Positions 1 to 5,305 of a stretch of DNA of 6,400 nucleotides are shown one piece after another. The translations under genes were made by a program, and so were the position numbers. Position 1 is the stretch's first letter. Every line of letters begins with the position of its first letter. The notes under the pieces are model-generated. The model made no database searches and was not told the origin of the DNA. It saw only the letters and a program-made list of their open reading frames with translations. The DNA comes from Treponema sp. (GTDB lineage: Bacteria > Spirochaetota > Spirochaetia > Treponematales > Breznakiellaceae): assembly GCA_031270205.1 (NCBI GenBank), contig JAISYA010000098.1, positions 1 through 6,400 of the forward strand, read 5' to 3'.

Positions 1-14
1 AGGAGGATAATAGT

Positions 15-260
15 ATGGCACAGCAAAAAGCCCACAAGGGCAGAACCAAAACATTCGCGGAAGAGACCTATGCGGAACAGTCAAAGTCCATTACCGCGGA
101 AGTGAAGCACCTGAAAGACGCGATCAAGGCGCATATCAGGCAGGCAGCCGAGGAGGGCAAGCCCAGTCCCAAAGAAAAAAGGCTGGAAAGTCTGCGGAAG
201 CTAATTGGCGAGCTGGAAACGTATGAGCCGCCGAAGGCCAAACCCAAAGCTCGCGCCTGA
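15..260 (+). CDS. Small charged hypothetical protein (81 aa)
   Basis: I do not recognise this protein. It is preceded by a perfect AGGAGG (bases 1-6) eight bases before the ATG, which strongly supports the start and expression. The product is hydrophilic, with no membrane segment or signal peptide. Residues about 14-72 are rich in Lys, Glu, Ala and Gln and look mostly helical, broken by a GKPSP turn near residues 48-52; a helical hairpin is a plausible shape. The tail (residues about 71-81) is Pro/Lys/Ala-rich (PPKAKPKARA) and strongly basic, so nucleic-acid contact is possible but is inference only. The gene ends 16 bases before a strong hairpin. No catalytic motif is visible. Its left neighbour lies outside the window, so operon membership cannot be judged. 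The gene itself is fairly sure, its function open. Confidence 0.7.
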   Translation: MAQQKAHKGRTKTFAEETYAEQSKSITAEVKHLKDAIKAHIRQAAEEGKPSPKEKRLESLRKLIGELETYEPPKAKPKARA

Positions 261-276
261 ATCCGCCGGACAAACA

Positions 277-310
277 GCGTGTATCCCGTTTGCGAAAGCG
301 GGATACACGC
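277..310. other. Strong inverted repeat with GCGA tetraloop
   Basis: Bases 277-288 and 299-310 are perfect 12-bp reverse complements. The stem continues inward through one G-U and two A-U pairs (289-291 with 296-298) to a GCGA loop (292-295), a GNRA-type tetraloop when read as plus-strand RNA. It begins 17 bases after the stop of the small upstream gene. No T-run follows on the plus strand and only a weak T-rich stretch on the minus strand, so it is not a textbook intrinsic terminator. An mRNA 3'-end stabiliser, a rho-assisted terminator or a dispersed palindromic repeat all fit. The structure is certain from sequence; its role is not. Confidence 0.75.
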
Positions 311-370
311 ATAGCAGGGGGCCACGAAGCGCATAAACCGCGCGAAATGCCGTTTGTGTCGCAACGTGGT

Positions 371-454
371 TCATTCTTCATCCCCCATTATTCATTGCTC
401 ATTCATCATTGCTCATTGCTCATTGCTCATTGCTCATTGCTCCCTGCTCATTGT
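371..454. repeat. Tandem heptamer array 1, TCATTGC, 12 units
   Basis: Twelve consecutive 7-bp units run in register from 371 to 454. Units starting at 392, 406, 413, 420, 427 and 434 are exact TCATTGC. The others are degenerate: TCATTCT (371), TCATCCC (378), CCATTAT (385), TCATTCA (399), TCCCTGC (441) and TCATTGT (448). Degeneracy at both edges with a clean centre suggests expansion by replication slippage. The array ends 23 bases before the protease ATG, and its last unit runs into TATACT. Comparable short heptamer repeats are known from other bacteria, for example the STRR repeats of cyanobacteria. I know of no established function for this unit. Confidence 0.9.
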
Positions 455-459
455 ATACT
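454..459 (+). promoter_or_regulatory. Possible -10 element for the aspartic protease gene
   Basis: TATACT matches the sigma70 -10 consensus at five of six bases and begins at the last base of the heptamer array. Every heptamer supplies a TTG at 7-bp spacing, so a weak -35 such as TTGCTC at 430-435 (18-bp spacer) lies inside the array. The predicted transcript start (about 466) would fall on the ribosome site and leave a leader of only about a dozen bases, which weakens the call. Confidence 0.25.
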
Positions 460-465
460 TGGGGC

Positions 466-471
466 AAGGAG
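466..471 (+). promoter_or_regulatory. Ribosome binding site that fixes the protease start
   Basis: AAGGAG sits six bases before the ATG at 478. The same frame stays open upstream to a TTG at 409, but that extension consists of translated heptamer repeat (a Leu-Ile-Ala-His-Cys-Ser pattern). This ribosome site and the repeat nature of the extension make 478 the start. Confidence 0.75.
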
Positions 472-477
472 CCTAAT

Positions 478-885
478 ATGGGAACTTTTACCGAAGAAAT
501 TACCCTGGTAAACATCGGGGACAAAGTACGTTTTGAATGCGGTATGCTCAAGGAAATCCGCAGCCTTACACTGAACGCCATGCCCGACACCGGGGCGTGG
601 ACCCTGATCATCAACGAAGAAACCCGGCAAAAGCTGGGGCTTGCCATCCTGGAAACGGTGAAATCCAGCCTGGCGGACGGAACTACCGCCCAATACGGCC
701 TTACCGAGCCGGTGGAAATCCGCTGGAAAGACCGCCGTACCAGCCAGGAAGCCGTGGTTATACCGGACGCGGGCGAAATTCTCCTCGGCGCGCTGCCCCT
801 GGAGGGGATGGATTTGATGGTCGACCCGGTAAACCATCGCCTCACCGGCGTCCATGGCGAGCAGCGGATTCACCTGGTCTTATAA
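478..885 (+). CDS. Clan AA (retropepsin-like) aspartic protease, single domain
   Basis: This 135-residue soluble protein looks like a bacterial retropepsin-fold peptidase. The active-site triplet Asp37-Thr38-Gly39, in the context MPDTGAWTL, is followed by a beta-rich segment (LADGTTAQYG, residues 65-74) that would form the flap region. The hydrophobic-hydrophobic-Gly signature ILLG (101-104) leads into ALPLEGMDLMVDPVN, typical of the small clan AA family with DTG active sites. Members carry one catalytic Asp per chain, so a homodimer is expected. No signal peptide or membrane anchor is visible, so a cytoplasmic location is likely. The gene stands alone between two heptamer arrays, with no obvious substrate gene beside it. 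These small proteases are common in some bacteria and their targets are mostly unknown. Family assignment is good; the physiological role is not known. Confidence 0.85.
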   Translation: MGTFTEEITLVNIGDKVRFECGMLKEIRSLTLNAMPDTGAWTLIINEETRQKLGLAILETVKSSLADGTTAQYGLTEPVEIRWKDRRTSQEAVVIPDAGEILLGALPLEGMDLMVDPVNHRLTGVHGEQRIHLVL

Positions 886-892
886 CGCGGGC

Positions 893-953
893 GCAGGGTG
901 CAGGGTGCAAATCTTCATCCTTCGCTCATTGCTCATTGCTCATTGCTCATTGC
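893..953. repeat. Heptamer array 2: GCAGGGT units then four TCATTGC
   Basis: Two GCAGGGT units (893, 900) are followed in 7-bp register by GCAAATC (907) and TTCATCC (914). After a 5-bp break (921-925) come four exact TCATTGC units (926-953). The 9-mer TCTTCATCC occurs here at 912-920 and also at 375-383 in array 1, so the two arrays share more than the core heptamer and belong to one repeat family. A run of six T follows (954-959) without a stem, so it is not a standard terminator. The array lies wholly between the protease stop and xdhA. Confidence 0.85.
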
Positions 954-962
954 TTTTTTCCC

Positions 963-991
963 TTGTTTTTCCGCCACAGCCATTACATAAT
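963..991 (+). promoter_or_regulatory. Possible sigma70-type promoter for xdhABC
   Basis: TTGTTT (963-968; three of six matches to the -35 consensus) and CATAAT (986-991; five of six to the -10) are separated by exactly 17 bp. They lie between array 2 and xdhA. The predicted start near 998 coincides with the AAGGGG ribosome site (998-1003), giving a very short leader, so the true start may lie elsewhere. No operator palindrome is evident. Confidence 0.35.
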
Positions 992-1008
992 TACGGTAAG
1001 GGGTTTGT

Positions 1009-3297
1009 ATGAGCGTTGGGCAGAGTATACCCAGGGTTGACGCCTGGGAAAAGGTTTCCGGCAGGGCAAAGTACACCGACGACCTGGTTGACCGGAACGC
1101 GCTGGTTGGAAAGGTGCTTCACGCCGCCATTGCCAACGGGCTGGTGAAAAAAATTGATACGGGCCAGGCGGAGCGGATCCCCGGGGTGGTGAAAATCATT
1201 ACCTGTTTTGACGCGCCGGATTTTCCTTTTCCCACCGCGGGGCATCCCTGGTCCACGGACCCGGCGCATTGGGACCCTATGGACCGGCGGCTGCTCAACC
1301 GGCGGGTGCGGTTCTACGGCGACGATGTTGCCGCGGTTATCGCCGTGGATGAAATCAGCGCGTCTCGGGCTTTGCGCGCGATAAAAGTCGAATATGACGA
1401 GTACCCGGCGGTGTTGACGCCGGAAGAGGCGATGCGCCAAGGCGCGCCGCTGCTCCATGAGGAATGCCCCGGCAACGTGCTCAAGCATACCACGGTTGAA
1501 GACGGCAGCCTTGAGGAAGCGGTAAAAGAGGAAGGGCTTTTGTGCTTTGAGGGTGTGTTTGAGACGCCGATTGTGCAGCACTGCCATATTGAAAGCGCCG
1601 TTTCCTGGGCCTACATGGAAAACGGCAGATATGTAATTGTGGCCTCTACGCAGATTCCCCATATACTCAGGCGCATTGTCGCGCAGGCGCTGGGAATTCC
1701 CTGGGGGGATGTGCGCATCATAAAGCCCTATATCGGCGGCGGTTTCGGCAATAAACAGGACAGTCTTTATGAGCCGCTGAACGCTTTTATGTGCGGCCAG
1801 GTCGGGGGGCGGCCGGTAAAACTGGAGCTTTCCCGCGAGGAAGTGTTTTGCGCCACCAGAGTGCGGCACAGTGAAAAAATATACCTTAAAACCTGGGTGC
1901 GGCCCAACGGGCGGCTGGTTGCCCGTTCCTACACGGCTTACTCGAATCAGGGCGCTTACGGCTCGCACGGCCACGGGATCGCCGCCAAGGGGACCAACGT
2001 GTTCCGCCAGCTTTACCGTGACGAAAAGGCCCGCAAAGCCGATATTTACACGGTCTATACCAATACCGCCGCGGCCGGCGCGATGCGCGGTTACGGCACT
2101 CCCCAGGCGGTATTCGCCATCGAGTCCCACATGGAGGACATTGCCGGTAAGCTCAACCTTGATCCGCTTGAGTTCCGCTTTCTCAATGTCATGCCCGTCG
2201 GTTTTGTGGACGCCTTTACGAAAAATGTTAACTATTTTGATTCGTTCCGTCAGTGCGTTGAGGCGGGCAAGGCCAAAATACAATGGGATGAAAAGCGTAA
2301 GCGTTACGCAAACCAGAGCGGGCCGGTCCGCCGCGGGGTGGGCATGGCTTTGTTTTGGTATAACACCGCGGTCTGGCCCATATCAATCGAGGTTTCTTCC
2401 TGCCGGATAGTGCTGAACCAGGACGGCAGCGTGCAGATACAGCTTGCTGAAACGGAAATCGGCCAGGGAGCGGACACGGTTTTTGCGCAAATGGCCGCCG
2501 GGACGCTGGGAATACCCTGGCAAAAAGTCCATGTAATAAGCGTTCAGGACACCGATGTGGCTCCGTTCGGCACCGGCGCTTACGGTTCCCGCCAGACTTA
2601 TGTCGGCGGCGCGGCCGTTAACAAGGCCGCCACAATGCTAAAAGAAAAGATTCTCCGTTACGCGTCCGGGTACACCCATAAACCGGCGGCGAACCTCGAC
2701 ATTGTCAACGGCGATATTGTACTTGTTTCGCATAACAACGAAAAACTCGCTTCCCTTGAAGAAATCGCAACTGATACCCTTTACCACGCCGAACACGCCG
2801 AACACCTTATCGCCGAGACCACCGCCCAGGTTAAAAGCAACGCCTTTAGCCTGGGCTGCGCTTTTGCCGAGGTGGAAGTTGACATTCCCCTGGGAAAAAT
2901 AACCCTGCTGGATTTGATCAACTGCCACGATTGCGGCAGGCTTATCAATCCCAAAACCGCCGAAGGCCAGGTCCACGGCGGCATGAGCATGGCTATCGGT
3001 TTCGGCATGTTTGAACAGCTCATCTATGATCCCAAAACCGGCAGACTCCTCAACGGTAATTTGCTGGACTACAAGCTGCCCACGATTCTGGATCATCCCC
3101 GCCTTGAGGCGTATTTCGTGGAAAACCCTGAACCTACGAGTCCGTACGGAACCAAGGCCCTGGGCGAACCTCCCACCGTGCCGGGGGCGGCGGCGATCCG
3201 TAACGCGCTTTTGCACGCCACCGGAGTCGCCGTTAATACCATTCCGCTTACCCCCCACGTGCTTTTTGCCGAGTTTAAGAAGGCGGGATTGATATGA
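1009..3297 (+). CDS. xdhA: Xanthine dehydrogenase, molybdopterin-binding subunit XdhA
   Basis: This is the large catalytic subunit (762 aa; E. coli XdhA is about 750) that hydroxylates a purine such as hypoxanthine or xanthine at the molybdenum site using water-derived oxygen. The N-terminal domain carries RVDAWEKVSGRAKYTDD (residues 9-25). Molybdopterin-contact motifs follow in order: GGGFGNK (243-249), AMRGYGTPQ (358-366), EIGQGAD (483-489) and GEPP (719-722), where Glu720 matches the catalytic base of the family. The C-terminus PLTPHVLFAEFKKAGLI closely resembles E. coli XdhA. The CO-dehydrogenase signature AYRCSFR is absent, which argues against CoxL. Gln250 stands where bovine xanthine oxidase has Glu802, as in the E. 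coli protein. AAGGGG five bases before the ATG supports the start. The gene is intact and leads a three-gene operon. Purine substrate is inferred from similarity; another N-heterocycle or aldehyde is possible. Confidence 0.95.
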   Translation: MSVGQSIPRVDAWEKVSGRAKYTDDLVDRNALVGKVLHAAIANGLVKKIDTGQAERIPGVVKIITCFDAPDFPFPTAGHPWSTDPAHWDPMDRRLLNRRVRFYGDDVAAVIAVDEISASRALRAIKVEYDEYPAVLTPEEAMRQGAPLLHEECPGNVLKHTTVEDGSLEEAVKEEGLLCFEGVFETPIVQHCHIESAVSWAYMENGRYVIVASTQIPHILRRIVAQALGIPWGDVRIIKPYIGGGFGNKQDSLYEPLNAFMCGQVGGRPVKLELSREEVFCATRVRHSEKIYLKTWVRPNGRLVARSYTAYSNQGAYGSHGHGIAAKGTNVFRQLYRDEKARKADIYTVYTNTAAAGAMRGYGTPQAVFAIESHMEDIAGKLNLDPLEFRFLNVMPVGFVDAFTKNVNYFDSFRQCVEAGKAKIQWDEKRKRYANQSGPVRRGVGMALFWYNTAVWPISIEVSSCRIVLNQDGSVQIQLAETEIGQGADTVFAQMAAGTLGIPWQKVHVISVQDTDVAPFGTGAYGSRQTYVGGAAVNKAATMLKEKILRYASGYTHKPAANLDIVNGDIVLVSHNNEKLASLEEIATDTLYHAEHAEHLIAETTAQVKSNAFSLGCAFAEVEVDIPLGKITLLDLINCHDCGRLINPKTAEGQVHGGMSMAIGFGMFEQLIYDPKTGRLLNGNLLDYKLPTILDHPRLEAYFVENPEPTSPYGTKALGEPPTVPGAAAIRNALLHATGVAVNTIPLTPHVLFAEFKKAGLI

Positions 3298-3314
3298 ACG
3301 CGCCCGCCGGTTGT

Positions 3315-3319
3315 GGAGG
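3315..3319 (+). promoter_or_regulatory. Ribosome binding site that fixes the xdhB start
   Basis: GGAGG lies five bases before the ATG at 3325. A GTG at 3313 in the same frame would add four residues (MEVF) but overlaps this site and has no ribosome site of its own. The ATG also gives an N-terminus (MYDIEALFEA) that lines up with known XdhB proteins. Confidence 0.75.
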
Positions 3320-3324
3320 TCTTT

Positions 3325-4206
3325 ATGTATGATATAGAAGCGTTGTTTGAGGCCGAAAGCGCCGCCCACGCGGTTGCGCTATTACGCGAACACCCAGAGG
3401 CCAGAATCATCGCCGGGGGCAGCGACGTGTTAATCGAAATCCGCGAGGGAAAACTCGCCGGCTGTACCCTCGTGAGTATTCAGAAGATAGACGCGCTGCG
3501 GGGGGTGAGTATCGACAGGAACGGGGCTGTCCGTATTGGCCCCCTTACCAGTTTTTCCCATGTTTCAGATGACCCGCTCATTCGGGAACATATTCCCGTG
3601 CTGGCCGAAGCGGTAGACACCATCGGCGGACCGCAGTTACGCAACATCGGCACGATAGGCGGGAATGTCTGCAACGGCGCGACCTCGGCGGACAGCGCCT
3701 CAACGCTGTGCGCATGGGACGCGGTGATGGAGTATCTTGGCCCCAATGGAACGCGCCTTGTGCCCATTCAGGAACACTACGTTGGCGCGGGAAAAACCGC
3801 CCTGGCCCACGATGAGATTCTTGCCGCCATTTTGATCCCCAAAGAGAGTTATGAAAAGTGCTTTGGCAATTACATCAAATACGCCATGCGGAAGGCGCTG
3901 GACATAGCGACCCTGGGCTGTTCGGCGAATGTGCGGCTTTCAAAAGATAAAAAAACGATTGAGCGGATGCGCTTTGCCTACGGCGTTGCCGGCCCCGTAC
4001 CGGTGCGCGCGCGCGGCGCGGAACAGGCCGCCGCGGGTAAAGCGGCCGGCGCCGAAACCGTGGCCGCCGCGGCAAAGGCCGCCCTGGGCGACATAAATCC
4101 CCGCACAAGCTGGCGGGCCGCCAAAGAGTTCCGCCTGCACCTTGCGGAAGAGCTTGCCAAACGGACTTTGACCGAATCACTGAAACGGGCGGGAGTGTCA
4201 ATATGA
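3325..4206 (+). CDS. xdhB: Xanthine dehydrogenase, FAD-binding subunit XdhB
   Basis: This is the middle subunit (293 aa; E. coli XdhB is 292) that binds FAD, takes electrons from the iron-sulfur subunit and passes them to NAD+ or another acceptor. It has the PCMH-type FAD domain: IIAGGSDVL (28-36) and GGPQLRNIGTIGGNVCNGATSAD (101-123) bind the cofactor, and the C-terminal CO-dehydrogenase-flavoprotein-like domain includes YAMRKALDIATLGC (186-199) and PRTSWRAAKEFRLHL (259-273). There is no Cys-containing [4Fe-4S] insertion of the 4-hydroxybenzoyl-CoA reductase type. Residues 231-254 are unusually Ala-rich, but the length here matches E. coli, so this looks like compositional drift rather than an insertion. 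The gene starts 27 bases after xdhA and overlaps xdhC by four bases (ATGA), which suggests translational coupling. Confidence 0.95.
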   Translation: MYDIEALFEAESAAHAVALLREHPEARIIAGGSDVLIEIREGKLAGCTLVSIQKIDALRGVSIDRNGAVRIGPLTSFSHVSDDPLIREHIPVLAEAVDTIGGPQLRNIGTIGGNVCNGATSADSASTLCAWDAVMEYLGPNGTRLVPIQEHYVGAGKTALAHDEILAAILIPKESYEKCFGNYIKYAMRKALDIATLGCSANVRLSKDKKTIERMRFAYGVAGPVPVRARGAEQAAAGKAAGAETVAAAAKAALGDINPRTSWRAAKEFRLHLAEELAKRTLTESLKRAGVSI

Positions 4207-4667
4207 GAAAGCAACTGGTACGCTGTAAAATAAACGGCAGAGATACCGAAACCACGGTGGATATTCGCGCGTCCCTTACCGATATGCTGCGTAACGAGTA
4301 CCGCCTGACCAGCGTCAAAAAAGGCTGCGAGGTTGGCGAATGCGGCGCCTGCAATGTGATCATCAACGGCGAATGTTTTAATTCCTGCATCTATCTGGCA
4401 ATCTGGGCCGACGGCAAAGAGATCACCACCACCGAGGGCCTGTTAAGCGCCGACGGCGAACTCTCTGAAATACAGCAGGCCTTTATCGACGAAGGCGCCG
4501 TCCAGTGCGGTTTCTGCACCCCCGGCTTTTTGATGAGCGCCGCCGAAATCGTGCGCTCCGGAAAAGAGTATTCGGATGAGGAACTGCGCAAACTTCTTTC
4601 CGGGCATCTGTGCAGGTGTACGGGCTACGAAAATATTTTCCGCGCGGTGAGGAAAGTCAGCAGGTAA
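4203..4667 (+). CDS. xdhC: Xanthine dehydrogenase, 2x[2Fe-2S] subunit XdhC
   Basis: This small subunit (154 aa; E. coli XdhC is 159) relays electrons from the Mo centre on XdhA to FAD on XdhB. The N-terminal plant-ferredoxin-like domain has Cys42, Cys47, Cys50 and Cys62 (GCEVGECGAC, then SC) for one [2Fe-2S] cluster. The C-terminal helical domain has Cys102, Cys105, Cys137 and Cys139 (QCGFCTPG and LCRCTG) for the second. All eight ligands are present. The ATG overlaps the xdhB stop in ATGA, and GGGAG (4191-4195) lies seven bases upstream. The symbol follows E. coli xdhC; in other bacteria the same name is used for an unrelated Mo-cofactor insertion protein, which this is not. It is the last gene of the operon, with no terminator before the convergent flavodoxin gene. 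Confidence 0.95.
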   Translation: MRKQLVRCKINGRDTETTVDIRASLTDMLRNEYRLTSVKKGCEVGECGACNVIINGECFNSCIYLAIWADGKEITTTEGLLSADGELSEIQQAFIDEGAVQCGFCTPGFLMSAAEIVRSGKEYSDEELRKLLSGHLCRCTGYENIFRAVRKVSR

Positions 4668-4670
4668 AAT

Positions 4671-5150
4671 TCATTCACGCGCAAGCGGTTTAAGCCATTC
4701 TTCGACTTTTCGCTTTAGCTCCCCGGTATTCCCGGCGGGATTGATAAAATCTGTTTCCGCCGCGATGGTATTGCCCGCGAGCAGGAGCTTCAATTTATCC
4801 ATGGCTTTTCCCCTGCCGCCGGCGTGGCACAGAAAAAGGGCGAGCTTTTTCCCGCTGATTTTTGCCGCGGAGAGAAACGTTTCCAGAGGCGGCGCGGGAG
4901 AACCGGCCCAGACCGGCGCGCCTATAATGATGAGGTCGTAGGCCGCCGCGTCAAAATCGTAAGGCTTGAGCGCCGGTTTTTTGCGCATAACAACCTGGGC
5001 GCCGCCCCAGAAATATTTGGCAAAACCGCCGCGCTTTTTTTCATCCTTTGTTTGCAGCCTGATGAGATCGGCGTTTAGAATGGCCTTGATCTGTTCGGCG
5101 ACAAGGGCGCAGTTTCCATCGAAGGAATAATAGACCACCGCTGTTTTCAT
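4671..5150 (-). CDS. Flavodoxin-family protein
   Basis: This 159-residue cytoplasmic protein has a flavodoxin-like fold and probably binds FMN to carry electrons or reduce a small substrate. It opens with a beta strand and the phosphate-binding loop YYSFDGNC (residues 7-14), a variant of the usual S/T-x-T-G-N-T in which Phe-Asp replace the residues before Gly and Cys replaces the final Thr. The second loop, IIGAPVWAGSPAPPLETFL (75-93), would stack on the flavin, and a third, LCHAGGRGKAMDKL (107-120), closes the site. Residues 34-65 form an insert with GGFAKYFWGG, typical of a COG0716-like flavodoxin subfamily. AAGGAG (5156-5161 complement) five bases before the ATG supports the start. It converges on xdhC with 3 bp between stops. 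A link to xanthine dehydrogenase as electron partner is possible but unsupported, since the genes are not co-transcribed. Confidence 0.88.
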   Translation of the reverse strand: MKTAVVYYSFDGNCALVAEQIKAILNADLIRLQTKDEKKRGGFAKYFWGGAQVVMRKKPALKPYDFDAAAYDLIIIGAPVWAGSPAPPLETFLSAAKISGKKLALFLCHAGGRGKAMDKLKLLLAGNTIAAETDFINPAGNTGELKRKVEEWLKPLARE

Positions 5151-5189
5151 ATTGTCTCCTTAAATGCGAATAATTGGCCGTATCCGTTC

Positions 5190-5206
5190 AGCGGCATTTC
5201 GCCGCT
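5190..5206 (-). other. Short hairpin in the flavodoxin leader
   Basis: AGCGGC (5190-5195) and GCCGCT (5201-5206) form a perfect 6-bp stem around a 5-base loop, about 40 bases upstream of the flavodoxin ATG. It would be in the 5' leader if the promoter at 5222-5250 is used. It has no T-run and no recognisable riboswitch core. It may be incidental. Confidence 0.35.
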
Positions 5207-5221
5207 TGCCGGTTCCGTAAG

Positions 5222-5250
5222 ATTATACCCCTTCGCGAAGCGGAGGGTAA
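5222..5250 (-). promoter_or_regulatory. Probable sigma70-type promoter for the flavodoxin gene
   Basis: On the minus strand a perfect TATAAT -10 box (5222-5227) is preceded, after exactly 17 bp, by TTACCC (5245-5250; three of six matches to the -35 consensus). The start point would be near 5215, about 65 bases before the flavodoxin ATG. The interval between the boxes contains the 10-bp palindrome CTTCGCGAAG (5231-5240), and the outer bases TACCC/GGGTA (5226-5230, 5245-5249) can also pair. A repressor-type operator there is conceivable but unproven. Confidence 0.5.
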
Positions 5251-5305
5251 GGCCCCGCGTTGCCTTGCATGGTGCGGGTTGCGCTCTCCCCCGTATCTTT
5301 TACCT

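Noticed and set aside
371..453. CRISPR array
   Set aside because: Units are 7 bp and contiguous, without spacers, and no cas gene is present.
409..477. Longer N-terminus for the protease from a TTG at 409
   Set aside because: The added 23 residues are mostly translated heptamer repeat. The AAGGAG at 466-471 points to the ATG at 478, and the DTG domain needs no extension.
290..511. Open frame with a repeating Ser-Leu-Leu-Ile-Ala-His-Cys pattern
   Set aside because: Three heptamers make 21 bases, so any plus-strand frame gives a 7-residue repeat with no stop. It lacks a ribosome site and overlaps the protease start.
954..968. T-rich run as an intrinsic terminator for the protease gene
   Set aside because: No GC-rich inverted repeat precedes the T-run; the bases before it are direct heptamer repeats.
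991..2283. Long minus-strand open frame opposite xdhA (430 codons)
   Set aside because: XdhA on the plus strand is unmistakable by motifs. The antisense frame has no recognisable domain or ribosome site and is expected in GC-rich coding DNA.
2785..2805. 9-bp tandem duplication in xdhA (Ala-Glu-His twice)
   Set aside because: Two copies only, in frame, in a variable loop of the protein; not enough to suggest instability or function.
4012..4089. Ala-rich, GC-rich patch in xdhB as an insertion or frameshift
   Set aside because: The frame continues into the conserved C-terminal motif and total length equals that of E. coli XdhB, so this is substitution, not insertion.
5251..5305. Terminator downstream of the lipoprotein gene
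   Set aside because: CCCGC/GCGGG (5254-5258, 5274-5278) can pair around a 15-base loop, but the stem is short and no T-run follows on the minus strand.
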